Origin: Symsagittifera roscoffensis
Taxonomy: Eukaryota; Xenacoelomorpha; Acoela; Convolutidae
Direction of reading: 5' to 3'
NCBI RefSeq assembly: GCF_963678635.1
Contig: NC_087064.1
Span: 75,420,213-75,484,212 of the forward strand
DNA length: 64,000 nucleotides
The translations under genes were made by a program, and so were the position numbers. A model generated the notes under the pieces. That model did no database searches and was not told where the DNA came from. It worked only from the letters and a program-made list of their open reading frames with translations. Below, one piece after another: positions 23,801-38,800 of this stretch. Within the stretch, counting starts at the first letter, position 1, and each line of letters starts with the position of its first letter.

Positions 23801-26800
23801 CCAGTGCACGTCCACAGTGTCAGTATGGCCCACCAGTGCCTCGTCCTGGGCCATTAGGGCCACTCTGAGAGTCAGTTGGTTCTCCCAGTTGGAGTCACTC
23901 TTCGAACCCAACCGCTCCGCTTTATCTAAATTGAGTACCCAAGATATTGAAAGATCTTCAACTTTTAAACGATTCTTGTGCTGATTGCCTAAATTTTGTC
24001 AGAAAACCCGCTTCTTAAAACAAAACTAAGCCACTGTTCCTTTCTATTAAACGAGAGCGTTCCGACTCCGACTAAAATTGACATCTAAGGCTGTCTAAAT
24101 ACATCTAGCATAACTATTTTATAATCTCTTCAGAAGTTACACCGAAAAGATACGGTGTGAAAACCAATAACCAGTAAATTTGCTGCTGCTGCAAAGTTTT
24201 GACAAAAAAAATGCTATCACTTTAGAACGGAGCACACTCATAGCATAATTTTGATCACGAAAAATTAATTAATGCTTAATGATTTTGATTGGCTGAAAGG
24301 AAATTCCCAAACTTTGCTTGAACTTATGATTGCTTGACCGGTCGCTTGAACGGCTAAGTCAAATCTATGATAGCTTCTATTCAGAAAGTAATGATAGATT
24401 TGAAAACATTTTCACTGTGGAGCTCTTTCTTCATGATCCAAAAAACGGTGGTCAAAAATTTGGAAGAGGTAAGCGCAAAAATCTGTCAACTTTGGACAGC
24501 TTAAAGGACGTTTAATGGTTCAATTTGGGCTCTTGATCATTAAGGCATGAGAACAATCCTCGTTTTTGACTCCGAGTCAAATATATAATTTCGAGAAAAT
24601 ACGATTATTATTTCTTACAAGTTTTACTCACTCACCCAGTTTAGTGATTCGGCCCAAGTGGAGTGTCATCCTGTTTTCCTGTTCATTATTCTCACTCATG
24701 TCATTTGTCACAAACACCTCACTCACTTCGGGGTCATACTGCATGCTGGCCTCCAGATTGGACCCCCACGAGACGATCTCGATGCCCCTGACTACGAATT
24801 TAGCCCCACCCGAAGACACCAGTTCACTCTCGACTGTGAAGCGGGTGTCGTAGTTGTAGTCGCGCAAAAAGTCAACTGAAAAAATAATAAGAATAAATTT
24901 TGTCTTGAAAAAATTGGATATAACTCATCATTACAAAAAAAACTGCCTCCAGCAGGGGCAGCTTTAGAGGTGGGGGGTTGCGGACGCCTTCCCTTCAGGG
25001 ATTTGACCCCTCATCATTCCAAGGAGTCCTCCTTTTTGTACTTTTCTTAAGATATCTATTTTTGGGTTACCGCGTCCCTGAAAAATTTCTCAAGTCCATC
25101 GGCGCCAATATATTTTAATTTTAAAGGGAAGCGCGGGTCTTAAAAGTGGCTTTTTAAAAATTTGCCTGTGGCGCAGAAATTTTGGTCCAAACAGGATCTT
25201 TATAGCGTTCTGGGAAAGCTCGCAAAATTAATTTGATCGACCTCAAAATTTTGGAAATTTTCCGAATATTTTTTCTAAAATCTGCCCACCCTCAAGAAAA
25301 CCCTAGATCCTCCCCAGAATACTGTTCTAAAACTAAATATGAATGAATTTGACCAATATAAAGATAATAGAAAAAGTAGACAAATCTTTTGGATTTTTTT
25401 CTGAAAGACTGCCCCCACCCTCAATTCGCAAAAACTTTAAATTCTATCCTGATTGTATCTAATATTACTAACTTGTGACAAAGAAGTAGTGATCATCCCC
25501 TGCATAAGCATCATTCAGTTCGTCAACACTTATGTTCCTCCCGAATCTAGTATTGATTACTCCGGGTTCAAACAAATCCTCCTCAGTAAAGTTAGTCTGC
25601 AAAGCGACCTCTCGGCTCCATGAACCGTATATCTTGTCCGCGTTTCCATCGTCCACTAGGTCGGCCAAGACTTCGAATTGCTCGTCTGGCTCTAGAGTTA
25701 ATTCGAGGACTGCCAATTCAATTTGGACAGTGACCTGAAACCATTTCGGTTTATTGAAATGAAAAAAACAAACTGGAGAAAATTTGCTGATATCTTAATA
25801 GATTTTCAAAATCTGGCTCCGAATAAATTCCATTGATAAAATGGGCCGCTGATTTCTTTGAAAGAGCCAAAAATTGGTCATATTGGTCCCGTTTCTCTCC
25901 GAATTGAGCTTTGAAAACAAAAAAAAACAATCAGAATAAAAATGGTCGTAATAACACTCGTTATCTTTGGGTTGTGTTTTTTCTTCTGATCAGGTTTTTC
26001 TTCTGCCCTAAAAATAATACAGAAAAAATATACTGAATACTTTGTTAAATTGGTCAACTTGAATAACAGAATCTTCTAAAACGGCATTTTGCCGAAAATA
26101 ATATGTTCAAGTCTAATTTTTGAAAGGATTGACAAAGATACCATTTTTGGGCTCTTTCAAGAGCCTTGTAACCAAAAATTGTATCGTTAAAGCGCGCAAC
26201 CACGTATATATTGGCGCCAAAGACTCCTTTAGAAACAATTTCAGAAGTGGTCGATCAAAAATAACATCATAAAAAAGGGGCGGGGATTTTAATTTCAAAG
26301 AGCACCTTTGTAGCTGAAAATTTCCAGTGCTTTTAAACCCTTAACAAATGGAACTGAAACTTTCTTTACTCAACTTGAAAAAAAAAATAAAGTATATGTC
26401 GTTTGATAAAGTATGTGTAGTTTGATAAAGTATATGTCGTTTGATAAAATATATTGTCTGACCATATTGTGGTCGTGTTTCACTTCATCAGGAGTTTCAG
26501 CTCTCGTGGGTATGATGTTGTTCAGGTATCCCAGAGATAAAGAGCGAGTTGAAAACTCATGCACTCCGTCGTTGTCGTAAGATCTAAAAAAGTATTTGGC
26601 ATTTGGAAAGAGTCAAGCGCACTTCAAGTATCGAGCAAATCGAACTTTGTAAAAACTTCCTAATCGCCTAAATTTAAGTTTCAAATCAGCAATTAAAATT
26701 TTTTTTCAGCCAAAAACAGTTTGTTATTGACAAATTTGACAATTTTTTTTGCAGGAAACCAAAAACTCCTTAATACCAGCAGTTTTTTAAAGTGCTACAA

Positions 26801-29800
26801 GAACTTAGCTGCGATGCAGACAAATTTTAATGATTTCCAGGAACCGCTTAAAATGTTCCATTAAGAGTTTGCGCGTATATGTTGATACTTTTTGTTAATT
26901 TGGATACCTTTTGAAAAATGAGTCTACGCTATTTATACCAAATTAAATTGCCAACTTACAATTCTTCATCCCCGAGAACTGTCTCTGACCGATTATAACA
27001 CCCCGGACTAATCATGGCCCCCACCCCAATCATGAATATCGAGTGGATCCTCACACCCCTCGACGTTGTGACTTGTACGGCGTATGTTCCGAGGGACTTC
27101 GGGGGGAGGTAGATCCGAAGGGGCAGCAGGACACTCCCCCCTAGTCTGGCCTGTAAAGTCTCATTCACGAGGCTGTCTTCAATTAGGAACGTGAGTCGGC
27201 TGTAGAACTGAGAAACACAATGAAAATATTGGTCATTTTTATAAATTAATCTTTTTTTTAGATATTATTATTATAAACAGGGTCATATTATAGTCATAAA
27301 TCATAATACAATATACCAAAGCCAACAAATATCTAAATTGCTTAAGCCAAAAACTATCTCCAACTCGTTGAGACACCTGAAAATAGGCCGTGCTGGCTTA
27401 ATGGTCCCCTCCCATACGATTCAGATTTGCTTTTGTAAGTTTATATAAATAACTCTATAACTAGATATTGTTTTGGAAAAAACTCGGTAATTTTCTTACC
27501 GACAGCCAACCCAACTGCAAGTTATTAGCCACAATGATCTTCCTGTGCTCGACTGCACTGCCCACTAGCATGTAGGGTCCATCCTCCGTCATCCGGGGCA
27601 AAAAAGAGACAGTTATTTCCAGCTGCGCCTGCAGCACTGCACTGGCCTGGGGTGGTGCCTGGATGATGTGGTAGAGGTGGATCTGGTAGTCTTCTATGGT
27701 CTCGTTTATGTAGGAGTCTGGAAACAATGTGATGCGGTTTTTGTTGGAATGATTTAAAAAGTAATTAAATATTATAAAATAAATATTGTACTGATTGTAT
27801 TGTATTGGCCAAAATATTGTATTGGCCAAAAATAAATATTGTACTGATGCTTTTTTGCTGTTAATTCCTTGTCGCGATGCTTCAGATTATTGCAATTTGT
27901 TAGATTCAATTGTTTTGCTAATACTTTGGAGCTGAAAATCGTCAGAAAATTTTGAAACCTTTTGAACAAACAATTTGATTATATTTTAGATAATTCACGG
28001 TGTCAATGCTTCATTTTGCTGCTCATGTCTATATTTTCAATTGAGTTGCTAATTGTTCATTTTGTTTTGAAACCAAAAAACATCAGCAAGTATTTTTTTA
28101 AAGTTTTCATTCAAAATTTGAGTTTTGTACTGATGATTTTTAGTTAGTTCAATTTTATTGCTCATACTTATCAATTCATAAAATTTCACTTCTTTTAAAA
28201 CCAGTTTTTTTTAAATCCTCGCAACCCTATCAAAACAAAATATGGTAAAATATTCAAGATTCTTTGCAATATTTTTTTTGTCCTCAAGATTCTTGGAGTT
28301 TTCTTAAAGATTTTTACCGATCTTCAAGATTCTTGACACAATTGTACCAAAATTTCAAAGATTTTTCTTCAAAATTTTTCAAAGAATCTTCAAGATTTGA
28401 CAAATATTGCAAAGGTTGCTGGGCTTGGGTTAAAACGTATTTAAGAATCTCAAAATCATCTGTGAATTGTATATGCCGTAAATCTAAAAAGAAAAAGAAA
28501 AATCTCGAAACTATCTGGAGTATAGTGTAAACATCTGCAAATCTAGAACTATCTGACAATGCTTAGAGTTTGAAGTTTTACTGTATAAAACATAAAGATG
28601 AAATGATTTGCTAATAATTATAATATACGAACAGCAGCGTGCCGGGGGGGGGGGGGGTTGACCGCCTTCCCTTCAATTCTGGTTGCCCTTTTGGTAAAAC
28701 TTTACGATATCCATTTTTGACTGGCTAACCTCAACCTTCGGCGCCAATATAACTATTTTTGAGAGGGGAGCGTCAAAATTTTTCAAAAGGAGCCCAAGAA
28801 CGCAGTTTTTTGAACTGTTTTTTAAACACAAATTGGTCGACTTAAAAAGTCCGCAAAATTTTTAAAATTTTTCAAAAAACTGCCCCCTCTAGAAAAATTT
28901 CTGCGCACGCCACGGTATACAAACCATTTTAATTGCGAGAAATCATCTAATGTCTATGATTCGTAGAAGGAGACGCCCAGCTCCGACTTTTTTCGGATGA
29001 TTCTTCGGATACCGATAAGATTCTAAGACTTTTCCCTAAATATCCAGATAGTTGCAATGTTTTTTTTTAGTTTCACAGCTAATGTTCACAGGTGTTTTCT
29101 AATATTCGCAACTGCATTCTATAACTACTTGTTTATTAGAGTTTTAGACACTATTATCTCGTTTACAACTAAAAAGTAATTGAAAAGTAAGCAATAAAAT
29201 GTTTAGGTCAATAATTGTTAATGAATGTGCAATTAAAATTATGATTTTTCCCTTCATAACAATCTAACTCAACCCCCTATTCCCCATCCTATAACAGAAA
29301 CATTCTGCTATGTTGGGGTTGTAGTTTCTGTCATTCAGCTGAGGAGCAATAATGTGAAAGCGTAAAAAACGGTACCCTTGTTCGATATCTTGAGAGTGGT
29401 GGAGCCATCGAGTTGTTCTATGACGTCATAGACGACATTCCTGCCTGCCTCCAAGTCCGTCCGACAGATGTACGCTGCTCCAGCGTTCGCCGTCTGGCTG
29501 ACCTCATACTTCAGACTGAAAAGGTAAGTCAATTTTTACTGTTTTCAATTCACCGGAGATTTTGAAGTTTTATTTCAATAACAGACACCTTCACAGAAAC
29601 AATGCTTGGAATGACTCTTGTTGAATAGTAAAAATTCTTCGACCAGTAGCCCAGGTTAATTATTTTAAGAAGATTTAAGCTATTTTAAATACTTGTATAG
29701 AAGGATCACAACCGCAGTGAAATGATTTTTCAAGGGGCTTGAACCCAGGTATACGTGAAAAATTAATCAACTCGTATCTTGGTCAAGATACTCGTGAATA

Positions 29801-32800
29801 ATTTGCTCAAGTTCATGATAAAAAACCTAATTTTCTACTAACGGCAGATATTTAGTTCGTATTTGGGTGTGTTTTAGTTTTCCTTTTTTTCTTCTTTTTT
29901 TTTGTTTCCCGCGCATAATCAGGTTCAACAAATAATCATCCGAATAGGCCAAGTGATATATCAAATTAAAGACTTTCAGATGTGATTCAAACGGCCTTCT
30001 TTTGCCGAGAAAAACCAGTTTGAAATTTTTGATTTTTTTGTCTAATTTCGCGCGAATCAGGTGAGCAAGCAGGCTTATTTTGTTTTTTAACCAAAAAAAC
30101 TTAGCGCAAATAATCATCGGAAAGAACTGAGTGATATTTCATTTTAAGCCCTTTTCAATCCTGATTCAAACAACATTACAAAACATTATAAAACATTATA
30201 AAAAAATCAAAAAATTTAAAAACAATTTCTGCAAAAAAATGAAAAAAGAATTTTTGATTTTTTCTTTTTCGTTTTTCGATCAAAACCGTTGCTTTATTTG
30301 TCTATTTTTCTGTGACTGTACTAGACTCTCAAAGTTTCAATTCCATTGTCGCAAATGGCAGTTGATTGATACATTTCCTATAAACAAATCAGACAGTTAC
30401 AAAAAAAAATAGTTATCCGGTGAAAAATTTTTAAAATAAATTAACAATTTCACTATTTTGATTCAAAACTTCAGCGGATTCACTTTTCCAGAATTTGAAA
30501 AATCAGCGGGAAAATTAGTCAACTCAAGGTGAGACACTAACTAGTATTCGTTGAATGCGTAGAGGGATCTGACGAAGTACTTGGTCTCCAGAATCATCAC
30601 TTGGCTGGGCAGGATGAGGTAGAACTCGGGGTTTGTGTTGTCGGGATCCTCGCCAGGCACTGCACCCACCGCATCTGTCACTCCGTCGAACACCTCCAGA
30701 ATCAAGTCCTAAAAACCAGTCGTTCAAATTTCAACAGTGCGGACAAAATCAATTTGAAAGAGAACAAACTATGCTTAGTAAAATAGATAAATGAAAGTGG
30801 CAGAAGAAATTAGTGGAAACCTGCGGCAGGTGGTCCAGTTCGATTAGTTCCGAGGTGTCTGGATCTGAGATCACCAGCACCTTCATCGCACCTCCCAACA
30901 CCAGCTGATCATTGAAGCTCAGTGAAGCATAAATCACCTGCAAATAAGAATGGTTTGATCCAGTTAAAAAACACCCCCGGCAGGTAATTTTTAGACTGAC
31001 AAATTTAATGTCTTTCCCGATAGATCATCTATCGAAAATAACAGTAATTTTACCGTTATCGTTCTCGAATGTCATCTCGAATTTACAATATTCAAAACTT
31101 TCCACAAAAATTTCACAACTTTTCAAAAACTTTTCACAAAATTTTCAAAAACTTTTCAGGATTGGGGTTATTCAAAAGAAAAGTGGGAGAAAGGAAGGCT
31201 GAATTGAAGTCTGGCCTGTTGCCATGAGGCGTCTACGAATGCGGCCTGGTTGAGTTTGAAGTCGAGCGAGACTATGACCAGACTGTCTCGTGTGTCCTCC
31301 ACATTCAGGGGCAGGAAAGAGATGGAGCCCAGGTCCAGTTGGGCCCTGTGTTGGACCCAAACGAAGTACTCCACCGTGGCACTGAAAAAAAAAAAAAATT
31401 TTGATTTGAGAACAAAAAGTGGAAATTTTCTGCGATGAATGTTCATGATTTTGTTTATCGAATGAATCGTATTTAAGTCATGTCAGCAAATGAATTTAAA
31501 AAAACATAGAAAAGAGTCGTAATGATGTTTAGAACTTTGTCAGTTTTGGAAGGTTCGAGAAAAAATTGCGCGAAAGTAACCTAGCAATTTTTTGGCTTGA
31601 TTTTTGGTCGATTTGCCAACGTCTTTTTATTGTGGTTTCTGCGATTCGCGGAGGCTCTGCGCAAGGCGATGCAGCCAGTCTAAATACAGTCCGTTTTCTT
31701 ACTTCCCCGCATGCTAGACTGAGTTATTTTGTTGAGCGAAGCTCTTTTTTGCGATTCAAGGAAGTTTTTATGCGTCCTGAATATTTACGTGATATCACTA
31801 TTGCATCCAAAATCGGGTCAGACTGCAATAAACCTGAAGCTAGAGGTCAAGCTGGTATTCGCACACTATCACTTCCATGGCAGGGGATGTATTGCACAAT
31901 CTGACGCTTTCGAAGTTAACACTTTACCACTATGCTTAGTGTAATCTTTATGATTAAAGCAGTTTTTAAAACTAGCCCAATGTTTTCAGAAAACTGAACA
32001 AACATAATGGTAATTTTTCAATTTTACTGAGTGTTTTATCAAATAAAAATCACTTGCGATTAAAAAAGTCATTCATTTTTGCTCTTTACTTTTTACAGAT
32101 TCTTAGTTACCTTCATGTTTAGCTAATAAAAGTGAAGTAATAAAATTAAAATTGGATTTTTTTTCGTTATGATTTTTATAAAACTAAGCATATATATTGT
32201 AGACTTGAATGTGTAAAATATCATATCTATCAATTTTTTTTGTTTCTAAAAACCTTATTTTTCATCAAATGAAGCCAAAAAAATGCAATTTCAAAATTTT
32301 TTTGAAAACTTCATCTGACAAGCTAGGTGAAAAACAAAATGAAAAAAATGTTTATGGTAGCGCATAAATGCGATCAAAACTGCTCGTATAAGGGTAGTGG
32401 CTTCAAGGTTTCGACAGCGTTTTCATGTATCTGAAGTAGTTTTACGTCAAAATTTTAACCAAAAAATCAGAAGCAAAAACTATTTTTTTGTAACCATTCC
32501 CTTGCACGCAGAAATTTTTAAGAAAAAATGTTAAGTTTTAGAGCTAATAACTCGTTACATGGAAACTTACTTTATTTTGTAAATAATTTTTTGCAGGTTT
32601 AGTTTTGAATATGTGCAAAATGAGCCGGTTTGGCAACTTTCAAACCCCATAATTTTGCATCAAATGACGAAAAGTGAAACTAGTTATAATTTTCAGCTCA
32701 ATAACATCATTATTTTCCAGAGTGCAGAGTGTACAAATATTTTGTAAAAAATCATTAATTCAAAAGTAGAGTTTGTCTGGAGAAAAAAAATACCCAAGAA

Positions 32801-35800
32801 CAAATTTTTCGTCGTATTCAAGGAAAGTTGAACCACAAATAGCTTGCTAATTTTATTTCGAATTGGCATCTGAGCCCAATTAATTATCAAAATTAACGAA
32901 AAAAAGGTTTCACAAAAATGATCGCACAAAAACGATGTTATAATCTTGGGCTTAGGTATTTTATATGACCTTCAGCTGATCATAAAATTGTGTCGAAAAG
33001 TGCTAGTTAAAAAGTCAAATTTTGATATTGTAGAAAGTCGGAACAAAAAGGAATATGATATTGTTCCAAAAAGTAAGCAAGAAAAGCATAATACCAAAAG
33101 AATTTTGCTGGTCTTAATGCAGTCCTTTACAGAGCAGTTTATATATGACATTTTTTATATATCTGTTATTTTCACTTTGACAGATAAATAAAAAATACGG
33201 TATTTGGGGCATAACAATGAGAGGTTAGCCAAATCGAAATTGTTATGATCAGACAAATTGCAATACGGAAAGCCTTAAGACACTTAAAAACAAAGTTTCA
33301 CGCAAGTTTGCAGCAAAGTTCTGAAAATCAGAGCTTTTTTTTTCTTCAAAAACGTAAGTTTCATAAACGTTTTTTCTTGTTTAATGTGACCTCCACTAAC
33401 TGGTCATATGAAGGTTCCTTGTCGTTCCTCCAGTGTTGCAGGGAGGGCATGTTGTCCCCCACGTGACTAAGGGACACTCTGACTAGTTCCAGGGCAGAGG
33501 GAGACAAAGAGGAGTTTCCCGCACCCGAGGGGTCAAATTCAAAGGTCACCTGAAAAGAAGACTAATTTGATCGATACTGGACAATACTTGCAAATCACAT
33601 GCGAGAGAGAGATAGAGAAAGATTGAAGTTTTTACCTATGGCCCAAACTAAACTAAAATTCTATTCTTATCACCTTATATGATACTTATTGCAAAGTCAC
33701 ACTTTGTTTGATTTCTGGTCGTTTTTAAGGAATTGTTGCAGGGGCGGGTCTAGGATTTTCTCGAGCGGGGGGGGATTTTCAAAAATTTTGTCGACCTTGT
33801 TTTTCATAAGCCGACTGAATTGATATTCCGTGCGTACCCCAGAACCCAGAATACTATTAAAAACCTCTTTGAAAAAATAAAAATTTTTGAAAAAACTAGT
33901 CAAAAATGCCGTTCTTAGGCACTTTTTGGAAAATTTTGACCAAAAAAATTGCGTTTTTTCGCGCGCGCTCCCCTCCCCCCCCCCCAAGGCGCCTTTAGAA
34001 AAATTTAGGTTTGGTCAGCCGAAAATGAATGTCATAAAATAGTGCCAAAGTGGGGACCCTTTGGTTGGTGAGAGGGTCAAATCCCTGAGGGGAGGAAACT
34101 TTCCTCGAATAGCAAGTTTTCTTCGACACAGAAAAAATCAACGTTTTGATGCACTCAGAATCACAATTGAATAGCATTCATACCTTAACTCATACGTTTT
34201 CATGCACAAAATTCAGCTAAATAATGAACTTGTGAGCTCTATTTACCTTCGTGTTTTCGTACAGAATGGCGTTGCCAGGTGGGAACTGAATCCTGAACCT
34301 GAGCACTCCCCACCCGTTCAGGTAGACCACTGACTCATCCGCCGGGTATCCGGGGACGATGAAGGGGTCTGTCATCTCTACTTGAGGCACTGGGTCCTCC
34401 AGCAACTGAAAATAGAGAAGAAAATAGTTAATTGAAATGAAAATTGGACCGTAAAAAATATTGAACCGCTGAAGGGAAGGCATCCGTACCCCCCCTAATT
34501 TCGCCCCTGTGTTTCACGCTCCTATAGGCTACTCGGAATTTTCAAGTGTTACATGCATGCTTTACTTGGACGGTTTTCTTTTTTGACCAATTTTATAAGC
34601 TACCAAAATATTGTGGTTTTTTTAAAATTTTGTTCTAAAATTATAAGTATATTTTATATGATTTATACTGGTTCTCAACGTTTTCAACAATGTAGACGAA
34701 AATTGGAAAAAAATTTTCCGCTTAGAGACACCTGAAAACTGATCAGTAAATCCAATGATGATCTCCCAGGCAGAAATAAATAACTATAATCCCGTTTTTG
34801 GTGAACTTTTGTATATTTTTTCTTGGCAACAATTTATTTTTCTAAGTGATTCCTACCCGGAATTTGGCTGGTTGTTCGCTGGTGAGGGTGACGTTGCTGT
34901 AACAGGTGTCGCATGTCTCCCCATTCACATACACCACAAAGAAGAACTCATCCTCCGCCAGTTCACGGGAAAAGGTAGCCAGAATGGACACCTAAATAGG
35001 AACAAAATGATTTCATCGTGACCAGAATCAAATCTACAAATTTTGGGGGTCCAAGTTTTCAAAATTTTTGAAAAGTACTTTGAGCATCTTGATTTTCGAG
35101 CTCTCTCAAAGAAATAAAAAATCTTTTTAGTACAAATTTCTTTTTTTTTGATGAAAAAAAATTATAACCAGTTTTTGGGCATTTTTGGACGATATTGACT
35201 GATAAGAAGAACCGTTTCTGGCGCCTCACCTTCTCAAAAATTATGCAATCTAAAACTCCTTTGGAAAATTTCAAGGGTTGGAAAACGAAAAGGTGGCGTT
35301 GAATGGTACATAACAGAACCTTGATCGCCCACTAAGTTCAACTCTTCTCCGATTGAGACTAAAGTTTTTGTCAAAACAAAACCAACTTGATTTCAAAAAT
35401 GGTTTCTACTTTGTGACAACGTTTTCTTGTTTCTCCCCAGGACGTTTCCCCCTTGCCGCTATACCCGCTCCCCTTCCTACATTGCTTTTTTAAACGCTCA
35501 GATGGTAAAATTTATCAGTAAAAATAAACTGAAGAGTCTGTTTTATAATATTAAATTGTTTCCAAGTGAAGTAAGTCATTACACGTACAGAAGTATAAAT
35601 AAAGAGTTTTTTTTACAAAAACATCACTTGAGAGAGCGCCGTCAGACTAAATTAAGCCTGTTTTCTAAGTTTTCTGATTAAGTTATTTAATTTATTGTGT
35701 TTCTTGCGAAGTTTTCGGGTGCGTTTATAAATACACACACTGCATTACAAATGTTGCTTGCGTTTTGTTTAGTGATGACCCAAAATAAGAGTTAAGGTTT

Positions 35801-38800
35801 GAGTGGTAGAACTACTAAGTTTAATTAATTTTGAACAATTTTGTCTGAAAAAAAGTCTCATTAAATTCAATCTAAATCGATTAACCACCCGGGTTGACGT
35901 CGATGTAAGAAAAATACCTACCATAAAATTTTATATGTGAAGACTATGGAAAAAATGCTTGCCAAACAATTTTCATAGAAAAAAATTGTATGACAAGCAA
36001 CTTTTCAATGAAATTTTTTTTCAAAAATTATCGCAAACTGGCTTAAAACTCGAGCAAATTAAGTTGGTGGCAGTTTTGGTTACATGAGAGCAACTTTAGT
36101 ACCATTAAAAATTTTTGGTAAAAAAAAGCTGATCATACAATTTAAAATACGATAATTGTATGATATGCTATTTTTCCAGAAAATAGATACAAAGTTGATG
36201 TAAAATTTGTTTAATCCTTTTTTGATAGACAACTTTGATTGTAGAAAAAAAATGCCTGCAAAATTTGACACTTTGTATTGATAACGTAGTCAAGGTTGAG
36301 ATTTTCACCCGAAAAATGCAAAAAAGCACAAGCAAGTAATTTTTTTAAAAATTTTAGTATATTTTTGGGTTTTGTATGCTATGTTAATTATGAATATGTT
36401 AAAAAAACAGGCCTTTTTCCTCAGCCGCCAAAATTTCAAAGAAACCGTTTTCTAGACGTATACAAAAAGTTAATTTTTTGGTATTTATTTCTACTTGAAA
36501 AGATTAACATTATCTAACATGGCTAATATCACCCATTGCAGTTTACTTCTGTGCTAACTGCCAGTTAAACTCTAGGTTTTCTAATTACAGAAAATCTTTG
36601 ATTAGTTTGTTTCGGTTGAAACACAAAATTTCAAAAAATAATTTTTTATATTTGTAAGGGTAAAATGTTTATCATACAATTTCATAGAATGGAAAAAAAT
36701 GCTTGCCATACAATTTCATAGTACAAAGAATTGCTTTCGCTATTTTCGTAAAATTATTCGTTAGCAAGTATGGCAATATATTGTTAATTTATTTTAGAAA
36801 TTGACAAAAAATGCTTAATTTATTTTTTCATGCAATTTTTTCAGTCCATGAAATTGTATGACAAGAATTTTTTTAGAATGAAATTTTATCTACATACCGA
36901 ATTGATCCCCGCAGATCCTTAAGAATGACGTAGATAATTAATTACCCATATTTTTAATAAAGTTATATATTTTTAAATTCTGAAACTAGTTTTTAGGCTG
37001 TGATATTGCAAATTTTGGCGTTCGAAATTCGAGAATCTGGCGCATGTTGGCCTGCAATTCAGATTAAAAATTCTAAGCTTTTTGAAGTACATATCCAGCT
37101 AAAAATGGGTAGTTTGTAATGGTAGCCAAAGAATGGGTTATAGGTAATGGTCTGAATCTTTTTGAAATTTTACGATAAAATCTTACTTTATTTTACTAAT
37201 TTTACTTTATTTTTCTAGCCTTTTTCTTGAATTTTGAGCAACAAGAATGTTTCTTTCAAGTTAAATCCAGTTTAGTTGTGATAATAGGCATTTAAAAGGG
37301 TTATGTTGTTGAATGAAGAAAATCTACAAAAACAGGGGGTTCAAAAACAGGGGGTTCTTCCATATCTCTAATTTCATCCAGTCAGACCAACTGTTGAACT
37401 ATAATATTGTAAAACCATGATTTAACCTGCGGTCCGTCGATTTATTCAAAATTTTCAACAAAAATTCTGAAAAACTTCTTTGGAAAATCATTTTTTAAGC
37501 AATATTTTGCAAAATGACTGTAGTCAAACCGTTTTACGTTAATTGCAGAGATGTAAGATGTTTGTTGCAACTTTTATAATTACTCTCTTCCTCTCCCCTT
37601 TTATTTCAATGGGGGGACTCGTTTTTAAGCACAAAACTCACATATGCGTAACCATTAACCTATGGACTTTTTTTCGTTCCCACACAAGCAAAAATTAAAG
37701 AGAATTTTTTTCCTGTTCACAATGTCCGATTGTTATAATAACTGGCATGAGGTCTAATTAAACACATTTGTTCTTCAAATTTAAACTTGTAAAACCCCTC
37801 GTTACACTATAAAACACCATAAAGTTGATACTTATGTGAGGTGAGATGGCGAAACAGCCAGCCTATCTATTCGTTACTAGGTACGATAGGGGGAGGGGGG
37901 TTAAAGAGATCTGATTGTTTAGTTGAGTGTTTCTACCTTGAAGTTGGCTTTATTGGCACTGGTGACACTGATGGGAACCCATTCTGCAGTGGCTGTTGTA
38001 GTGGCACCCATTGTGACGTCATCAGCCTCCATGTTGAAGCTAGACTGCAGTGGTACACAGGAAGATCCACTGGAAAAAAATCATGAACAGTTCAAAAAAG
38101 AAATCTGTAATTAACTTGGTTTCCCCTGTATCTAGTTGGGGAAACCAAAAACTAAAATTGTTGTCGAATTTTTTTCAAATTGATCAAATTTGGTTTTTCG
38201 AGCCCTCCTTAAGCACTACAAAGACCATAATTTTTCAAAATATCTGCGCAAAAGTTTTTCAAAGATCGTGGCCAAAATGACGTTTTTAGGCATCTTTTGG
38301 AAGTATTTGCCAAAAAAAAAACATTTTTGGTGCGTCTCCGCGACTTTGATGTCTTTAGTAATTTTATCAGTCATCCTAAAATTTTTGCACGGTTCTCTTC
38401 CAATAAACTTATTTGTATGGTTGTACAAAAGTTTATGTATTTGTTCTCAAAGTGGCAAAGCGGGGAGTTTTGGGCGGCAAGAGTGTCAAAACTCAATCGA
38501 ACAATATGAACAGATGTGAAATGTTTATTAATTCATTTAATAAGACTTGCAGAGGAGGTGAAATTAAAAGATCCAAGAGGTGCTTACACTTCCTCCAGCA
38601 AAATAGCGGGTCTGACATCTACGAGGGCGTCAGAGGGGAAGGTGAGTTGAGCAGTCACGTGGAAGCCGTTCTCACTCGTCGCCTCTGCGTAGGGGATGAA
38701 GAGGGCACTGGCGGCGAAACTGAGACCCCACTGGGGACCCACGTAGTCAAAGCTCACATTCACAGAGCGGAACTGGAATGAAGGTGAACAAAGGATAGAA

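Noticed and set aside
31566-31904. A 112-codon plus-strand gene
   Set aside because: No splice context, recognisable domain or supporting neighbour; it could be a repeat remnant.
33391-33400. GAG|GTCACA as the donor of E11
   Set aside because: It ends in phase 0, but E12 needs phase 2; CCA|GTTAGT ten bases earlier fits.
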